Assembly (NCBI GenBank): GCA_032164245.1 | Contig: JAVMKO010000020.1 | Span: 8,459,206-8,523,205 of the forward strand | From: Sternotherus odoratus | Lineage: Eukaryota > Chordata > Testudines > Kinosternidae | Direction: 5' to 3' | DNA: 64,000 bases | In this document: positions 1 through 10,502 of the stretch, piece after piece | Numbering within the stretch: the stretch's first letter is position 1 | How the letters are laid out: each line of letters starts with the position of its first letter | Notes under the pieces: model-generated | Told to the model about the DNA's origin: nothing | What the model saw: only the letters and a program-made list of their open reading frames with translations | Databases searched by the model: none | Translations under genes and position numbers: made by a program

Positions 1-192
1 CAGTCTTCTAACTACAGGGGTATGGACTATACAAGTAGAATCTGAGTGTTTTGCTACTATTAATGAATTTATCATACAGGATACGGGACAAGATGTACCA
101 CAGGTCTGCTCCGGTCTGATACTAGCAATTCCTATGGTCCCGTGTTTCTATTTGTATAACAGTAGCACCTAGAGTCCTCAGATGATATCTGG
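1..192. other. Unannotated stretch
   Basis: No repeat, gene or motif is recognised here. Confidence 0.5.
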
Positions 193-200
193 TTCCCATT

Positions 201-324
201 TAGGGTGCCCAAACAGCAAGCGTGAAAAGTCGGGACAGGGGGTGGGGGGTAATAGGAGCCAATATAAGAAAAAGACCCAAAAATCGGGACTGTCCCTATA
301 AAATCGGGACATCTGGTCACCCTA
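201..324. mobile_element. Short hAT-type MITE with perfect 8-bp TSD
   Basis: This 124-bp non-autonomous DNA transposon has inverted ends starting TAGGGTG(A/C)CCA. It is flanked by identical 8-bp direct repeats TTCCCATT at 193-200 and 325-332. An 8-bp TSD with short inverted ends is the hallmark of hAT superfamily transposition. The interior is rich in CCCGA/TCGGG motifs and carries no coding capacity. Two overlapping frames that cross it are spurious. Confidence 0.85.
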
Positions 325-332
325 TTCCCATT

Positions 333-688
333 GTGTTGAGCACTATAAACACACATATAGTAGGAGAGAATCCCTGCCCTGAAAATCTTAACAGTCTGCC
401 CACACCAGGCAGACACTGGGCAGGATGGGAATTAGAAACACGTAGAAGTGAAATGACTTGACAAGAGTTACACTAGGCAGAGCCTACTACCATCACTTGT
501 CTTCTCGAACTTGGGATCCCGAAGTGAACAGAGTTCAATGGAGTGAAGAGTAGACTAGGACATGATTCTTTTGGGCTCCAATCTGTATCCCATGTCTGAA
601 GACCTTATAACTTCTAGCAGAGTTTCAAACTATGAACCTAGAGCCAGATCCAAATATTACAAACGCCTCATATTTTTTTCGTAGATTT
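333..688. other. Unannotated stretch
   Basis: This looks like unique sequence. I see no repeat end, splice-like exon or RNA gene. Confidence 0.4.
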
Positions 689-689
689 C

Positions 690-1185
690 AAGTCCACAGG
701 GGACCCTTGCAATCATCTGGTGGAACTTCCCATGATGCAGGTCATAGCACTTCCCCAAAATAATTCCTAGAGCAGACCTTTTAGAAAAACATTAACTCTT
801 GATTTAAAAATTGCCAACATTGGAGAATTCACCATGACTCATGGTAAATTATTTCAAATCATTAATTACTCTCTCTGTTAAATTACACCTTATTTCTAGT
901 CTGTGTTTATCTAGCGTCAACTTGCAGTCATTAGATCATGTTATACTTTTCTCTGCTAGATTGCCCATTATCAAATATTTGTTCTCCATATAAGTACTTA
1001 TAAATTGTGTTCTAGTTCCCCTTTAATCTTCTCTTTGTTAAGCGAAATGGACTCAAGGAACTCAGTCTATCACTAGAAGGCATGTTTTCTAATCTTTTAA
1101 TCATTCTTATGAGTCTTCTCCGAACCCTCGCCAATTTATCAACCTCTTCCTTAAATCGTGGACAACAGAACTGAACAAGCGACTG
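690..1185 (-). mobile_element. Old degraded CR1 LINE fragment
   Basis: Read on the minus strand, this resembles the 3' part of a divergent CR1 LINE. Phrases typical of the CR1 3' region are visible around 725-790, and the C-terminal ORF2 region follows around 1090-1175. It is heavily mutated with no open frame, so it is probably much older than the CR1 copies at 33-40 kb. Boundaries are approximate. Confidence 0.6.
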
Positions 1186-1341
1186 TCAAAGGACCACACT
1201 GTATATGAAGCTCTAATACAGAGGTCAGCAACCTTTCAGAAGTGGTGTGCCGAGTCTTCATTTATTCACTCTAATCTTAGGTTTCATGTGCCAGTAATAC
1301 ATTTTAATGTTTTTAGAAGGTCTCTTCCTATAAGTCTACTA

Positions 1342-1917
1342 GTTGAAATACCCGGCATTGCTCGGACTATTTGTAATTGGAAACTGGGATATTGTTTGGC
1401 TGTTTCTGTAGCCCTGGATTGATAATTTCGTATTCTGTTATTATGTAGCCATTTCTCACATTGTTCAGAAGTCTCATTTTGTCTAATTAATTTCATTCTC
1501 TTGCATTTAGATGTGGTTTCTCTGATACATTTTCACTTTTTACGCGGCATAACGAATAGGGTTCTTTTTAAGAAAAAACAGTGTATTTAATTATGTTTGT
1601 GCTACACAACACTAAGCTCTCTGGTTATCTGTATGAGTACATCATAACTATGTCACAGACAACAGCATGTGTTAACCTGCTGCCCAGCTGATGTTATGTG
1701 AGCTGTGTAGTTGATGTTAATGAGCTTTAAAGAATTTCACCCCTAGGGGGTGTAAGAGGTGAGATTTTAATTTTTTTTTTATTCTTACCCTGATTAGGAC
1801 CCTAACACCTATAACTGTACCAAATTTCAAGTCTCTAGCTCAAACGATGTGAAAGTAGTAAGGGAACATACATACATACACACATATACCATTTGACTTT
1901 TATATATAGAGATAATA
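1342..1917 (+). mobile_element. LINE-like 3' fragment nested in the hAT element
   Basis: This segment interrupts the hAT element. It ends in a CATACATACA microsatellite-like run followed by TATATATAGAGATA, the kind of 3' tail seen on some RTE-like and related non-LTR retrotransposons. It has no open frame. The exact clade is uncertain and the left boundary is approximate. Confidence 0.4.
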
Positions 1918-2080
1918 CAGCAATGTCCAATACGTTCATCACTAGCCATATGTGGTTAATAAGCTATTGAATTGTGGCTAATGCATGTGGCTTTTTTATA
2001 ATGTGGCTAATAAGAAAAATTCAAAACCACAAGTGTGGCTAGCAATGTGGCTAGCATTGAATTTCTATTGGACACCGCTG
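1918..2080. mobile_element. Small hAT-type MITE inside the nested block
   Basis: This 163-bp element has 15-bp inverted ends, CAGCAATGTCCAATA and (right end reversed) CAGCGGTGTCCAATA, matching at 13 of 15. The interior repeats the phrase TGTGGCTA several times. The flanking 8-mers match at only 5 of 8, so the TSD is weak. It sits just inside the right half of the 1219-2271 element. Confidence 0.65.
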
Positions 2081-2529
2081 CTATACTATATAACTAAACT
2101 GTTGTTGTATGTAAAATAAATAAGGTTTTAAATGTTTAAGAAGCTTAATTTAAAATTAAATTAAAATGCAGAGCCCCTGGCCCGGTGGCCAGGACTTGGG
2201 CAGGGTGAGTGCCACTGAAAATCGGCTCGTGTGCTGCCTTTGGCACCCGGGCCATAGGTTGCCTACTTCTGCTCTTATACAAACTTAAGAAGCCTAAAAA
2301 GTGCAGGGTACTCAAGATGCGCTCCCTGCATCAGCTTGTAAATAACTGCAAATGACTAAGCTGGTTTGGGGGGCTTTTTAAAAATGAATGCTAATACAGT
2401 GACTGACTGCAGTGCAGAGGAGCCAGAACTGGGGTGGATTTTAAAATAGCACTTAAATGGTGCATAAGCCCATTGCCAACCCTCTGTGCAAGAGTGAATG
2501 TCGCTGAATAGTGCCAACTCCCTCTGGAC

Positions 2530-2630
2530 TGCCTTTCATCTGGGAATCTCAAAGCACCCTATGTACATTAATTAATTAAACATTAACTGATCCCTCTAGG
2601 AAGTAGCCAAGGCACATCAGTTTTGATGCC
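2530..2630 (+). repeat. Possible MIR/CORE-type SINE fragment
   Basis: The phrase ATCTCAAAGCACCCTATGTA followed by ATTAATTAA resembles the core of reptilian MIR-like SINEs. It is short and degraded, and neither end is defined. Confidence 0.35.
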
Positions 2631-2904
2631 ACCAGGTGGAAAAACACAGCTGCTCTATCGGCACAGAGCAGTTCTCTACTCAGAAGTTAAGAAGAATATT
2701 AGCTCCGCTAGGAGAGTGTGAAAACTGATTGGTGAAAGTCTTTGCTTGCGATGATCAAAGGGTTCTAGAAGTTGACCTGATGTGGAGGGAGAAATGAGTC
2801 AGGCCAGGAAAAGGATCCGTGCAGTTTGCTTCCCCCCCGCCCCCCATGAAACAAAGGGCCAAGAGGGAGTAGGGGTCACAATTCAGTCCCTGCCTCTGGG
2901 CTAC

Positions 2905-3260
2905 TGACCTCCACTCACAAGTGGAGAAAGCTCCACGTCAAAATCCCTAAAGACTTCACTTTGTTCTCCTTCCAGTCCCTGCTCAAAACTCACCTGTACC
3001 CATAATGCATAGAGTAAACTAACCTGAAATAACTAGGCCAGAGGAGAGCTGTGACCACTGCTGCTGACCAGGTATAATCTGTGCATACACTGCATCATGT
3101 TTATTTGTTACCCAGTCTCCTTGTTTTCAACCCTCATCTGCCTGCTGGGTTTTAGTCAAGCAGCTGGGGACAAGAACTGTTGCTTACTATGTGTTTGTAC
3201 AGTGTCTAGCAGCCTCCCCTGGTTGTGGCCTCTATGCCCGTTAAAATAGGAATGGGAGAC
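2905..3260 (+). repeat. L2/MIR-type 3' end
   Basis: The segment contains a CTTTGTTCTCCTTCCAGTCC start. It ends in the GTTTGTACAGTGTCTAGCA phrase followed by a 'ggttgtggcctct' stretch, a common amniote L2-like 3' module. It is non-coding and diverged. Confidence 0.5.
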
Positions 3261-3321
3261 CGTGGATTACAGAATGGCAGTCTGGCCAGCAAGACATGTA
3301 GCAGGTGCTGTGTCTTCTAAA

Positions 3322-3752
3322 TAGAACTGGTCAGACAATTTTCACTGAAATTAGTTTTTGATGAAAAATGCAGGTTTTGGTCAAAACCAAAATGTTGGGA
3401 AAACCTATTGATTTTGATGACGTTTTATTTTCTAACAAAAGAAATGAAGCTCTAATGTCAATCTGTTGGATTTCAACTCTTCTGAAATGAAACATTTTGA
3501 TTTTTTTTCCCTCCTGAAGCAGCTTTTTAGAATGAAACTAATTGGGTTTGAAAAAGCTTGAGATGGGAGCAAAATGTTTCAAGGGGCTTTTTTCAGAACC
3601 TAACATTTTGATTGACCTAAAGTGATTTTTTTTTTCAGGAATTTTGTTTTTTAGGAAATTGTGAATATTTTGGTTCCATTTTGGAATGGAAATAACTTTG
3701 AAATTGCATCATTTCCAGTACAAATGGAAAAACTGGCTTCCACCTAGCTCTA
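3322..3752. mobile_element. Long self-complementary MITE (hAT-like)
   Basis: The ends are TAGAACTGGT and (reversed) TAGAGCTAGG. They are flanked by CTTCTAAA (3314-3321) and CTTGTATA (3753-3760), matching at 6 of 8. The interior is A/T-rich, with many AAAATG/CATTTT phrases on both strands that would pair with each other. It has no coding capacity. Assignment to hAT rests on the 8-bp flank only. Confidence 0.55.
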
Positions 3753-4319
3753 CTTGTATATCAAGCAGTGTAATCCTTGGCTTTTAGAGAAATGAAAGTG
3801 AGGACATAAGTGGGAAACAATGTACAACATAATCATCTCCAGTTCTTCTTGCTGTGTTGTTATAAACGACTCTTGCCTTCTTCCTCTCCTCCTACTTTGC
3901 TTACTCAAATTTGGAGGTCAGGGTGGGTTTTCTCCCATTAATTAGAATGGTGGCCAATCCACCATGATTTTGTTTAACACTTAATGTGGTTGAGGCCCAC
4001 TGGGGTGGAGGGGAAGCCAAACCAACCATATTTCATCAGATGGAAGATGAGGCTACTTAGCGAAGGTTTGCAGCTGTGTGGTGCCAATTCCTTACTGAGT
4101 TCCAGGCATCTCTGCCTCGGATGGTAGCAGCTGGCAAAGGTGGCACCTGGGGAGCTGGGAACAGAGCTTAAAGCTGAATTTTATACATAGATGCAGAGAT
4201 AATGGGGTGGGGGAGAAAAACATCATAGAGCAGCTCTTTATATGGTGTATGGTAGCTGATCTCATAATCAAAAAGCCTGGGGAAGGGGAAAATATTATAT
4301 ACATATGGATGATTTGTAA
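3753..4319. other. Unannotated stretch
   Basis: This appears to be unique sequence. No repeat ends or gene signals are recognised. Confidence 0.4.
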
Positions 4320-4800
4320 ATCCGTTGTAGTCTATGTAATTGCACTTTGAATCCCTTAAATCCAGTTTGCAGCAATGGGCGACACAGTTGAATATTCAAG
4401 ATAAATACGACATTTGTAGCAATGATTTCTAAATCAAAACCAAGCGTTTAAAATTCACCCGCCGTGTGTGTAAATCACAGTCTGAAGATATAAAACTCCA
4501 AGCGCCGAATTATAATTCCACCTTGTAAATCAAGATGGAGGGGGAGGGGTGTGGAGAGAGAGAAAAAAGTATCACGCTTATTTCTAAATAATAATTTTTT
4601 TGCAACTTTGCCCTATGAGGAAATCACAGGGTGATAAGCTGTATTGCTGCTCTTGGTTTGCTGGATCAGAACTGGAGAAAGCTCTGTAACAAAGCTGTGA
4701 TAACGCAGCCTCTTGACTTGTTTAATCTTTTTCTAAACTGCTGATTTTGTTTTATGGTGGCTCAACAAATTAGAATTATTTTCATCTGAACCTAAAAGAG
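4320..4800. promoter_or_regulatory. Candidate conserved non-coding element
   Basis: This repeat-free, AT-rich island contains several homeodomain-type cores (GTAATTG, AATTATAATT, AAATTAGAATTA) and Hox/Cdx-like TTTA motifs. It has no open frame. The enhancer-like call is inference from composition, with no alignment behind it. Confidence 0.2.
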
Positions 4801-4914
4801 TTAAATGGATTTCAAGCCCGCAGCAGTGTAGGGGTGAAATATCAGAAGTGTACCTCAGTAGGTTCAGAGTTAATGGTAAAACCTAGGTCATCTTTAGCAT
4901 GTTCTATAGTAGGT

Positions 4915-5072
4915 CTCCAGGCACTTTACAAGGGAGTTTGGAATCGTATCGCCATTTTACAGAAGGGAAAACTGAGGCACAGAGCATTACTCTGACCTCT
5001 CCAAAGTCACTCATGTGGCCTATGGTGAAGCCAGGAATATAACCCAGGTTTCCTGAGTCCCTGAGGTGAAAC
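4915..5072 (-). repeat. MIR-like tRNA-derived SINE
   Basis: Read on this strand the element is antisense. The landmarks are CATTTTACAGAAGGGAAAAC, then TGAGGCACAGAG, then the AACCCAGG phrase of the tRNA-like head near 5041-5050. The SINE is degraded and has no clear TSD. Confidence 0.6.
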
Positions 5073-6184
5073 ACAGTAACAGCTATATACTACGTAGTTC
5101 AGGGGGTGGAAAACAAGGAAGAATTATCAGACCAACTGAAATGGCTGTGGGATATTGTGTAGATAGAATTTTATTACTTTTAGTTGTACTTTGAATTAAC
5201 ACCCAACGTTTTAAATTAGCACCCGGTCAATTGAAGCGAACTGTGCCACAGGAATTTTTAAAACAAGAAGCCAGGGCCTTGGTTTTACATCTCATATGAA
5301 AGATAATGGACTTGATTTGGATCAACTCCATTTTAATTATTGGTATAACGTTCCTGTTATAGAAACTGGTATAAATGAAAGCAGAATTAGGCCCCAGGTA
5401 TCTTCTCTATTTATATTTTCTGAGGGTTTCGGACCTTGTGTGTAGCCGTTTATAGCAAAGCAGAGTGAATGTAAACAGCTCCCACGTCAGAATGGCAACA
5501 TTTTACATTGGTATAAATGACTGCTCAAGGTGCAGGTTAATGAAGAATCAGGCCCTAGTAGTTTATCTAGCAAATGTGAGTCCAAAAGTGCATTGGTGTA
5601 ACTGACAGGAGAATTTGACCTTAGAATTTAGAAACTTAATATTAATCTGGGCTATATAGTGAGGCTGTTATATTACTTCCTGAATAGCAGCAGAAGTCGA
5701 GTTTTGAAGATCTGCTCAGAATGTCAGTTCCCTGCCAGAGGTCATTGTTTAGGACTAGGACATTCTGTGCAAACTGCAGAAGGCGTGAAGGTTGAGTTTG
5801 GAGAAATACCCAAGACTGTCCTTGGATGATCCGAATCATCCGATTTCCTCTCCACCCCTCTGCAAAATTGGGTTGGAAATTAACAAGAACCAGACATTAT
5901 CCCAAGATTGAGGTTGCCACCTCTAGCCAAAAATGAAGAATAAAGGGAAGAAAGGGTTAGGGGGATTTTTTCAGAGCACAGCAAAAGTTTAAATTGAGGT
6001 TTGGGTTGATTTGGGGGGCAAAGGTGATGGATCAGGTCTTTTTTAGTCAAACCCTCCGAGACTCAAGAATAGTACCCTCCTTGCCCTCGGTCTTATCAAG
6101 ATTCAAAGTCTATTTTACTCATGTTCAAGTTTCGCTGGTACAGATGGGTGAGCTGGGCTTAAAAAGGCCAAAAGAGAGCAATTA
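5073..6184. other. Mostly unique stretch
   Basis: I see no gene. Two short pieces (about 5330-5400 and 5505-5555) end in GCAGAATTAGGCCC and GAAGAATCAGGCCC. They belong to a recurrent reptilian module described in the findings. Confidence 0.4.
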
Positions 6185-6530
6185 GCTCTATTTAAAATTA
6201 ATGACCGCTCTGATTATGTGAAGCAAAGAAGATGATGGGAGAAAAAAATTCCCGCAGTATAACCAGGCTGGTTCTTAAGCATCTCTGATTAAAAATATTT
6301 TGTTTTAAATGTTGTCAAGTGACAGATAAAGGTCAAAGTAGAAAATGAGGGGATTTATTCCGTGCATGTTCCTGGTAATTAGAACTTGCACATATATTAG
6401 CAGCAACTGAAAGAGGCTGAAAATTGGGAAATGAATCTGCTTGCGGAATCTCATGTGTTCATTAAAAACCATGGGGTTAGGATCATGAAATCCTAATTGC
6501 TGCAGTCCCTCGTTTGTCAATTGCTAACAA
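6185..6530. promoter_or_regulatory. Candidate conserved non-coding element
   Basis: This repeat-free island has a TGACAG (MEIS/TGIF-like) site at 6320-6325. AGGTCAAAGT at 6330-6339 matches a DR1-type nuclear-receptor site. Several ATTA cores are also present. It has no coding potential. The regulatory role is inferred from motif density only. Confidence 0.2.
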
Positions 6531-6547
6531 TGAGCTCTTTCTTATTA

Positions 6548-6722
6548 GTTGTATTCAAGCAGTACCTCGAGGCTTCCAAGAGAAAACAGAGCCCCACTGG
6601 GCTAGGCGCTGTACAAACACAGATTGAGACACAATCCCTGCCTGTGAAAGGCGTCAGGACAAAGGAAGGATTGTTACCTCTATTTTATAGATGGGAGAAC
6701 TGAGCTGCAGACAGATGAAAGC
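6548..6722 (-). repeat. MIR/CORE-like SINE with L2-type end
   Basis: The antisense landmarks are GGGCTAGGCGCTGTACAAAC followed by CAATCCCTGCC, and then TTTTATAGATGGGAGAACTG near 6683. This is the usual order for reptilian MIR-like elements. The distal tRNA-like head is missing. Confidence 0.6.
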
Positions 6723-6727
6723 CAAGG

Positions 6728-7265
6728 GTGGGATACACAAATGAACTTAGCCCTTGCAGTGCTGAACATCATGGCACCCAATTCTTAGGCACTCAGAAAA
6801 TCACAGGAACAATAATGCAATCCAACAATAATGCAAAAAACAAGTTAAGCACCTATGCTCCCTGTACAATCAACAGGGGGAAACATGACCTTTGACTGCA
6901 ATACACAAAGCCAGTATGCTAGGTGGGTGGGCGGGCCACCTAAAATAGCCAATGGGAGATGCCAGTGACAGGGGTGTGTCCTAAACTTGACCCCCAGGGA
7001 GGCACCTACCTCTACTTACCAGCTGCCAGGAGTCAGATAGGTTAGGCGCCGAAGGTGTTTGTTGCTGGAGTGAGTTAGGTACTTATATTGCTCTGTCAAA
7101 AATACGGAAATAGTGGTACTTGCCTTATAACTTTTTGTCCACTGGTTAGACACTCGTGTGGGGTGTAGGAGACTCAGGTTCAATCCCCCATCTCTGCTAG
7201 AGGAGGGAGAGGATTTGAACAGAGGTCTCCTACTTTTCAGGTGGATGCCCTAACCCCTGGACTAG
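6728..7265. mobile_element. Foldback DNA element with tRNA-like arms (copy 1)
   Basis: The left end is related to the element at 60541-61365, sharing a CACAAA...ACTTA terminus, AAAATCAC, and a CTCCCTGTACAATCAACAGG-like phrase. Its right half holds two inverted arms. One, near 7140-7190, has a tRNA-like CACTGGTTAGACACTC and a box-B-like GGTTCAATCC at 7177-7186. The other is a reverse-complement arm at about 7210-7265. The right terminus is missing, and a pyrimidine-rich stretch follows. Confidence 0.5.
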
Positions 7266-7334
7266 AGTCTGTCTGTCCCTCTCCCTCCCTCCTTCCCTTC
7301 TCTCGGCCCCTCCTGTCTTTTAACCACTACTGAT

Positions 7335-7860
7335 CCATGAGAGAACCTTCCCTCTTGTCCCATGACTGCTTACTTTGCTTAAAAGCCTTTGATGAGGGAC
7401 CTCGTCAAAGGCTTTCTGAAAATCCAAGTATACTGTATCCACTGGATCCCTCTCAACCACATTTTGTTGCCCTCCACCCCCGCAAAAATAATTCTAATAC
7501 CTTGAGGCATGATTTCTCTTTGCAAAACCCATGTTAGCTCTTTCCCAACAAATCATGTTCATTTATGTGTCTAGTAATTCCATTCCGTACTATAGTTTCA
7601 AGCAGTTTGCCTGGTGCTAAAGTTAGGCTTTTACTAGCCTGTCATTGCCTCTCATGGATCACCTCTGGAGCCTTTTCTAGAAAATTGGATCACCTTAGCT
7701 AAACAGAAACTGATTTAAGTGATAAGTTACATACCCCAGTTAACAGTCCTGGAATTTCATGTCTGAGTTCCTGCAGAATTCTTGGATGCATACCATCTGT
7801 CCTCGTGACTTATAACTTTTTTTTAATTGGGACATACATTTAATCTGAGCCACCATTATG
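7335..7860 (-). mobile_element. CR1 LINE fragment (antisense, inside ORF2)
   Basis: On the minus strand this matches the reverse-transcriptase part of CR1 ORF2 by eye. Landmarks on the plus strand include CCAACAAATCATGTTCATTT and AGTTTCAAGCAGTTTGCCTG. Stops and indels break all frames. A near-perfect short hairpin occurs at about 7383-7412. The copy is truncated at both ends. Confidence 0.65.
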
Positions 7861-8569
7861 GTGTTTTTTTATGCAGCTTGAAGGCATTTCACTCTAGTGA
7901 CTGTTCCTTTTAATTTCCGTTTAACCAGCTTTGTCTGTGAAGATGGATGTTCACCACGATGTTCTTGATACATTCTACCTTCATCTCCTTATTGTGATTC
8001 TAAGTTGGGATCCATTGCACCTGAATCACCCTACATGGAACCACCTTTGGGGGAAAGTGCTACTTTCAATCGCATGGGCAAATGGTATCAGAGGGGATTG
8101 GATGACAGTGGGGAGCATTTGATTTCTGGGTCATCTGCCCCGCCTCAGTAAATTGGCATAGCTCACTGAAGTCAGGATATAGCCACTTATTGTTTTGAGC
8201 TATTTAGATTAGGGTAGTGCATAGCTGCCCCAACACGGTTGGGTCCCATTCTGTGGTAAATGTCGTATCAACCCCAACCATTCTGAAGTCACTGGGGCTT
8301 TAATTAATGCACCAGCTATTGCTGGAGCTAATTTTATTCCAGGAAGAAAGAGTCCTCGGAAGAGAGTCGAGAGTAGTGATGCTTTGTTCTATGGTTCTGT
8401 ACCTTTAACGGCCCAAATCTCTACAGATCCTCTTTCTGCGCACGTGCCACCAGAGTTGGAACTACGCAGCAACTCCAAGAATCTCTCTCTGGGATCCATT
8501 TCGGAGTGTGTTTGTTTTAAATGCCATGTTGTCCCTCTCTCTCTCTTAAGCTAAGCTGCCCTTTTCCGT
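7861..8569. other. Unannotated stretch
   Basis: This appears unique. A short frame at 7931-8122 has no recognisable domain. Confidence 0.4.
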
Positions 8570-8800
8570 AACTGCATCACTCCAGCTTCGTTTCCTGGCA
8601 AACAAATGTCACAGTCACACCAAAGGTTTCACATAAACTACTAGTAAATCAACCTGGATGGTTTATTGCCCTGTTATCTGAGAGTTCAGTATTATTAGCT
8701 AATTAAAGGCAGCTCAGAACTCTTGTATGTATTATGCTTACTGGGTTAGATAATCACAGCAAGGTTGCCCTGACAGACTGTTTATAGAGCTCTGAGATTT
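8570..8800. promoter_or_regulatory. Candidate conserved non-coding element
   Basis: This AT-rich unique sequence contains TATTAGCTAATTAAAGG near 8691-8708 (paired homeodomain cores) and AGATAATC (GATA-like) near 8748-8755. There is no repeat and no open frame. The role is inferred. Confidence 0.18.
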
Positions 8801-9540
8801 TGAGGATGTATTTTTTTTCCCCAGCCGATTAGACCTTTCTTGTGAATTTCTTGAAAGTTTAAAAAAAGGGTCAGGGGGGCAGCGAAAGTAGTCTTTGTCC
8901 GATAAGGATTTATTTTCTTACCGATCAGGCAGGGAAACGTATGCATCTGGGCTTCTCTCTGGTTGGACCTCTGTCAACCAAATCCAGCTGAGCTAGAGAG
9001 AGACAGGTGTATTGATGGCCACTGAACTGAGACAGAAAAAAAGACTACAACCTGAGAGGGGAAGAAAAGATAGCCTTTTAAAATGGCTGTTTTTATATTA
9101 CATTATCTCAGCCTTTGTGGTATGATGCATATTCCAGGCTCTTGGCCTTAACAACCTCCTACCTATACCTGCCTTCCAAGTAATTCCTCTTCTATGGATC
9201 AATGGCTTGTTTTTTAAATGGAAATTCAACTGTTCCCTTTACCTCTCATCTGTTTCTCATTACCAGCTACATCTCGCATTTTTAGACCAAGACGTACCTT
9301 TGTGTCCCAGGAAGGCCTGCTGTTCTCCCCTTGTTTATAGTCATAAATGCCTCGGCAATGCAAAGTCTTGGCTTTCAGAACACTCGATACAAGTTAAACA
9401 AGAGAGACCCCCTTCTCCCCACCCCGGTCATTTCAGGCTGCCTGTTATGTTCGGTTTTGTGGCTCACGCCTCATCTTTCTGGTCTTTGTCATCCATTGTG
9501 CAAGCCAGCATCATGTAGAGAAATAAGCGCTTGGATTTTC
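8801..9540. other. Unannotated stretch
   Basis: I recognise no repeat or gene. The overlapping frames at 9207-9555 have no domain and no exon-like borders. Confidence 0.4.
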
Positions 9541-9706
9541 TGTCCAACAATATAGTCTGTCTCTCCCTTATATTGGGCACTGATGAGGCCACATCTGGAG
9601 TAATGCATCCCGTTTTGGGCTCCCCACAACAGAAAGGATGTGGACAAATTGGAGAGAGTCCAGCAGAGGACAATGAAAAAGATAAGGGGGCTGGGGCACA
9701 TGATTT

Positions 9707-10021
9707 ATGAGACTGAGGGAACTGGACTTGTTTAGTTTGCAGAAGAGAAGAGTGAGGGGGGATTTGACAGCAGCCTTCAGCTACCTGAAGGGGGGTTCCA
9801 AGGAGGATGGAGCTCAGCTGTTCTTAGTGGTGGCAGATGACAGAACAAGGAGTCATGGTCTCAAGTTTCAGTGGGGGAGGTCAAGGTTGGATATTAGGAA
9901 ACACTATTTCCCTAGGAGGGTGGTGAAGCACTGGAATGGGTTACCTAGGGAGGTGGTGGACTCTCCATCCTTAGAGGTTTTTAAGGCCTGGCTCAATAAA
10001 GACCTGGCTGGGATGATTTAG
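9707..10021 (+). pseudogene. CR1 ORF2 C-terminal remnant
   Basis: This 104-codon open frame encodes the extreme C-terminus of the CR1 reverse transcriptase/endonuclease polyprotein. Recognisable family blocks are LFSLQKRR near residue 8, DLTAAFSYLKGG near residue 19, DDRTRS near residue 44 and WNGLPREVV near residue 76. The catalytic reverse-transcriptase and endonuclease domains lie upstream and are absent. The frame is lost just upstream (about 9550-9700), where related words appear in other frames. It is a dead fragment. The ATG is internal and not a real start. Confidence 0.85.
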
Positions 10022-10098
10022 TTAGAGTTGGTCCTGCTTTGAGCAGGGGGTTGGACTAGATTACCCCCTGGGGTCTCTTGCAACCCTGATATTCTATA

Positions 10099-10422
10099 CA
10101 GTAAAACCTCCATTTAACAGACTAATTTGGGCGAGGGAGTGTCCGTTAAATCACAAAGTCCATTATTTAATAATTAAAAAAAAAAAAGAGCTGTCGGAGC
10201 AGCAGCCCACCCGCCACAGGGTCGGGGCGGCAGCTCCACAGCCCGCCCGCTGCCGGGACTTGGGCGGCGGGCGGCAGCCGGCAGCCAGCCCGCCTGTTGC
10301 TTGGACCCGGGCGGCAGCTGGGAGCCAGCAGCCAGCCCGCCAGAAATGGATCAGAAATGCATCAGACTTGCTCAGAAATTTTGTCCGTTGCATCCAAAGT
10401 CCGTTAAATCGAGGGTTTACTG
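10099..10422. mobile_element. Tigger-like MITE inserted in CR1 tail
   Basis: The 324-bp element has ends CAGTAAAACCTCCATTTAAC and (reversed) CAGTAAACCCTCGATTTAAC. It is flanked by TA on both sides (10097-10098 and 10423-10424), the TSD of Tc1/mariner elements. The interior is GC-rich with repeated CAGCCCGCC phrases. It is related to 43685-44333 in opposite orientation. It encodes no transposase. Confidence 0.85.
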
Positions 10423-10502
10423 TAATTCTTTGATTCTATGCTTCTAACCCCTCAAAACAGTCTGATCTTCAGTTGGCTTTCTCTCAAATCTGCCAAATGT
10501 GA

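Larger units (their letters stand above)
1219..2271. mobile_element. hAT (Charlie-like) non-autonomous element carrying nested insertions
   Basis: The outer ends are inverted: CAGAGGTCAGCAACCT at the left and CAGAAGTAGGCAACCT when the right end is reverse-complemented. They are flanked by near-identical 8-bp repeats, CTCTAATA (1211-1218) and CTCTTATA (2272-2279). The host element is split. Its left part runs to about 1340 and its right part from about 2081, with a LINE-like fragment and a smaller hAT MITE between them. It has no transposase. Confidence 0.8.
9548..10440 (+). mobile_element. 5'-truncated CR1 LINE, tail split by a Tigger MITE
   Basis: This sense CR1 3' end carries the last part of ORF2, then the 3' UTR phrase GAGCAGGGGGTTGGACTAGA. 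Its ATTCTATG-type tail resumes at 10425-10440 after the MITE insertion at 10099-10422. CR1 elements are typically 5'-truncated and lack TSDs, as here. Confidence 0.85.

Noticed and set aside
7140..7190. Functional tRNA gene
   Set aside because: The tRNA-like arm is part of an inverted pair in a foldback element and lacks a cloverleaf.
7383..7412. Hairpin AGCCTTTGATGAG...CTCGTCAAAGGCT as an ncRNA
   Set aside because: It lies within CR1 ORF2 sequence and is probably family sequence.
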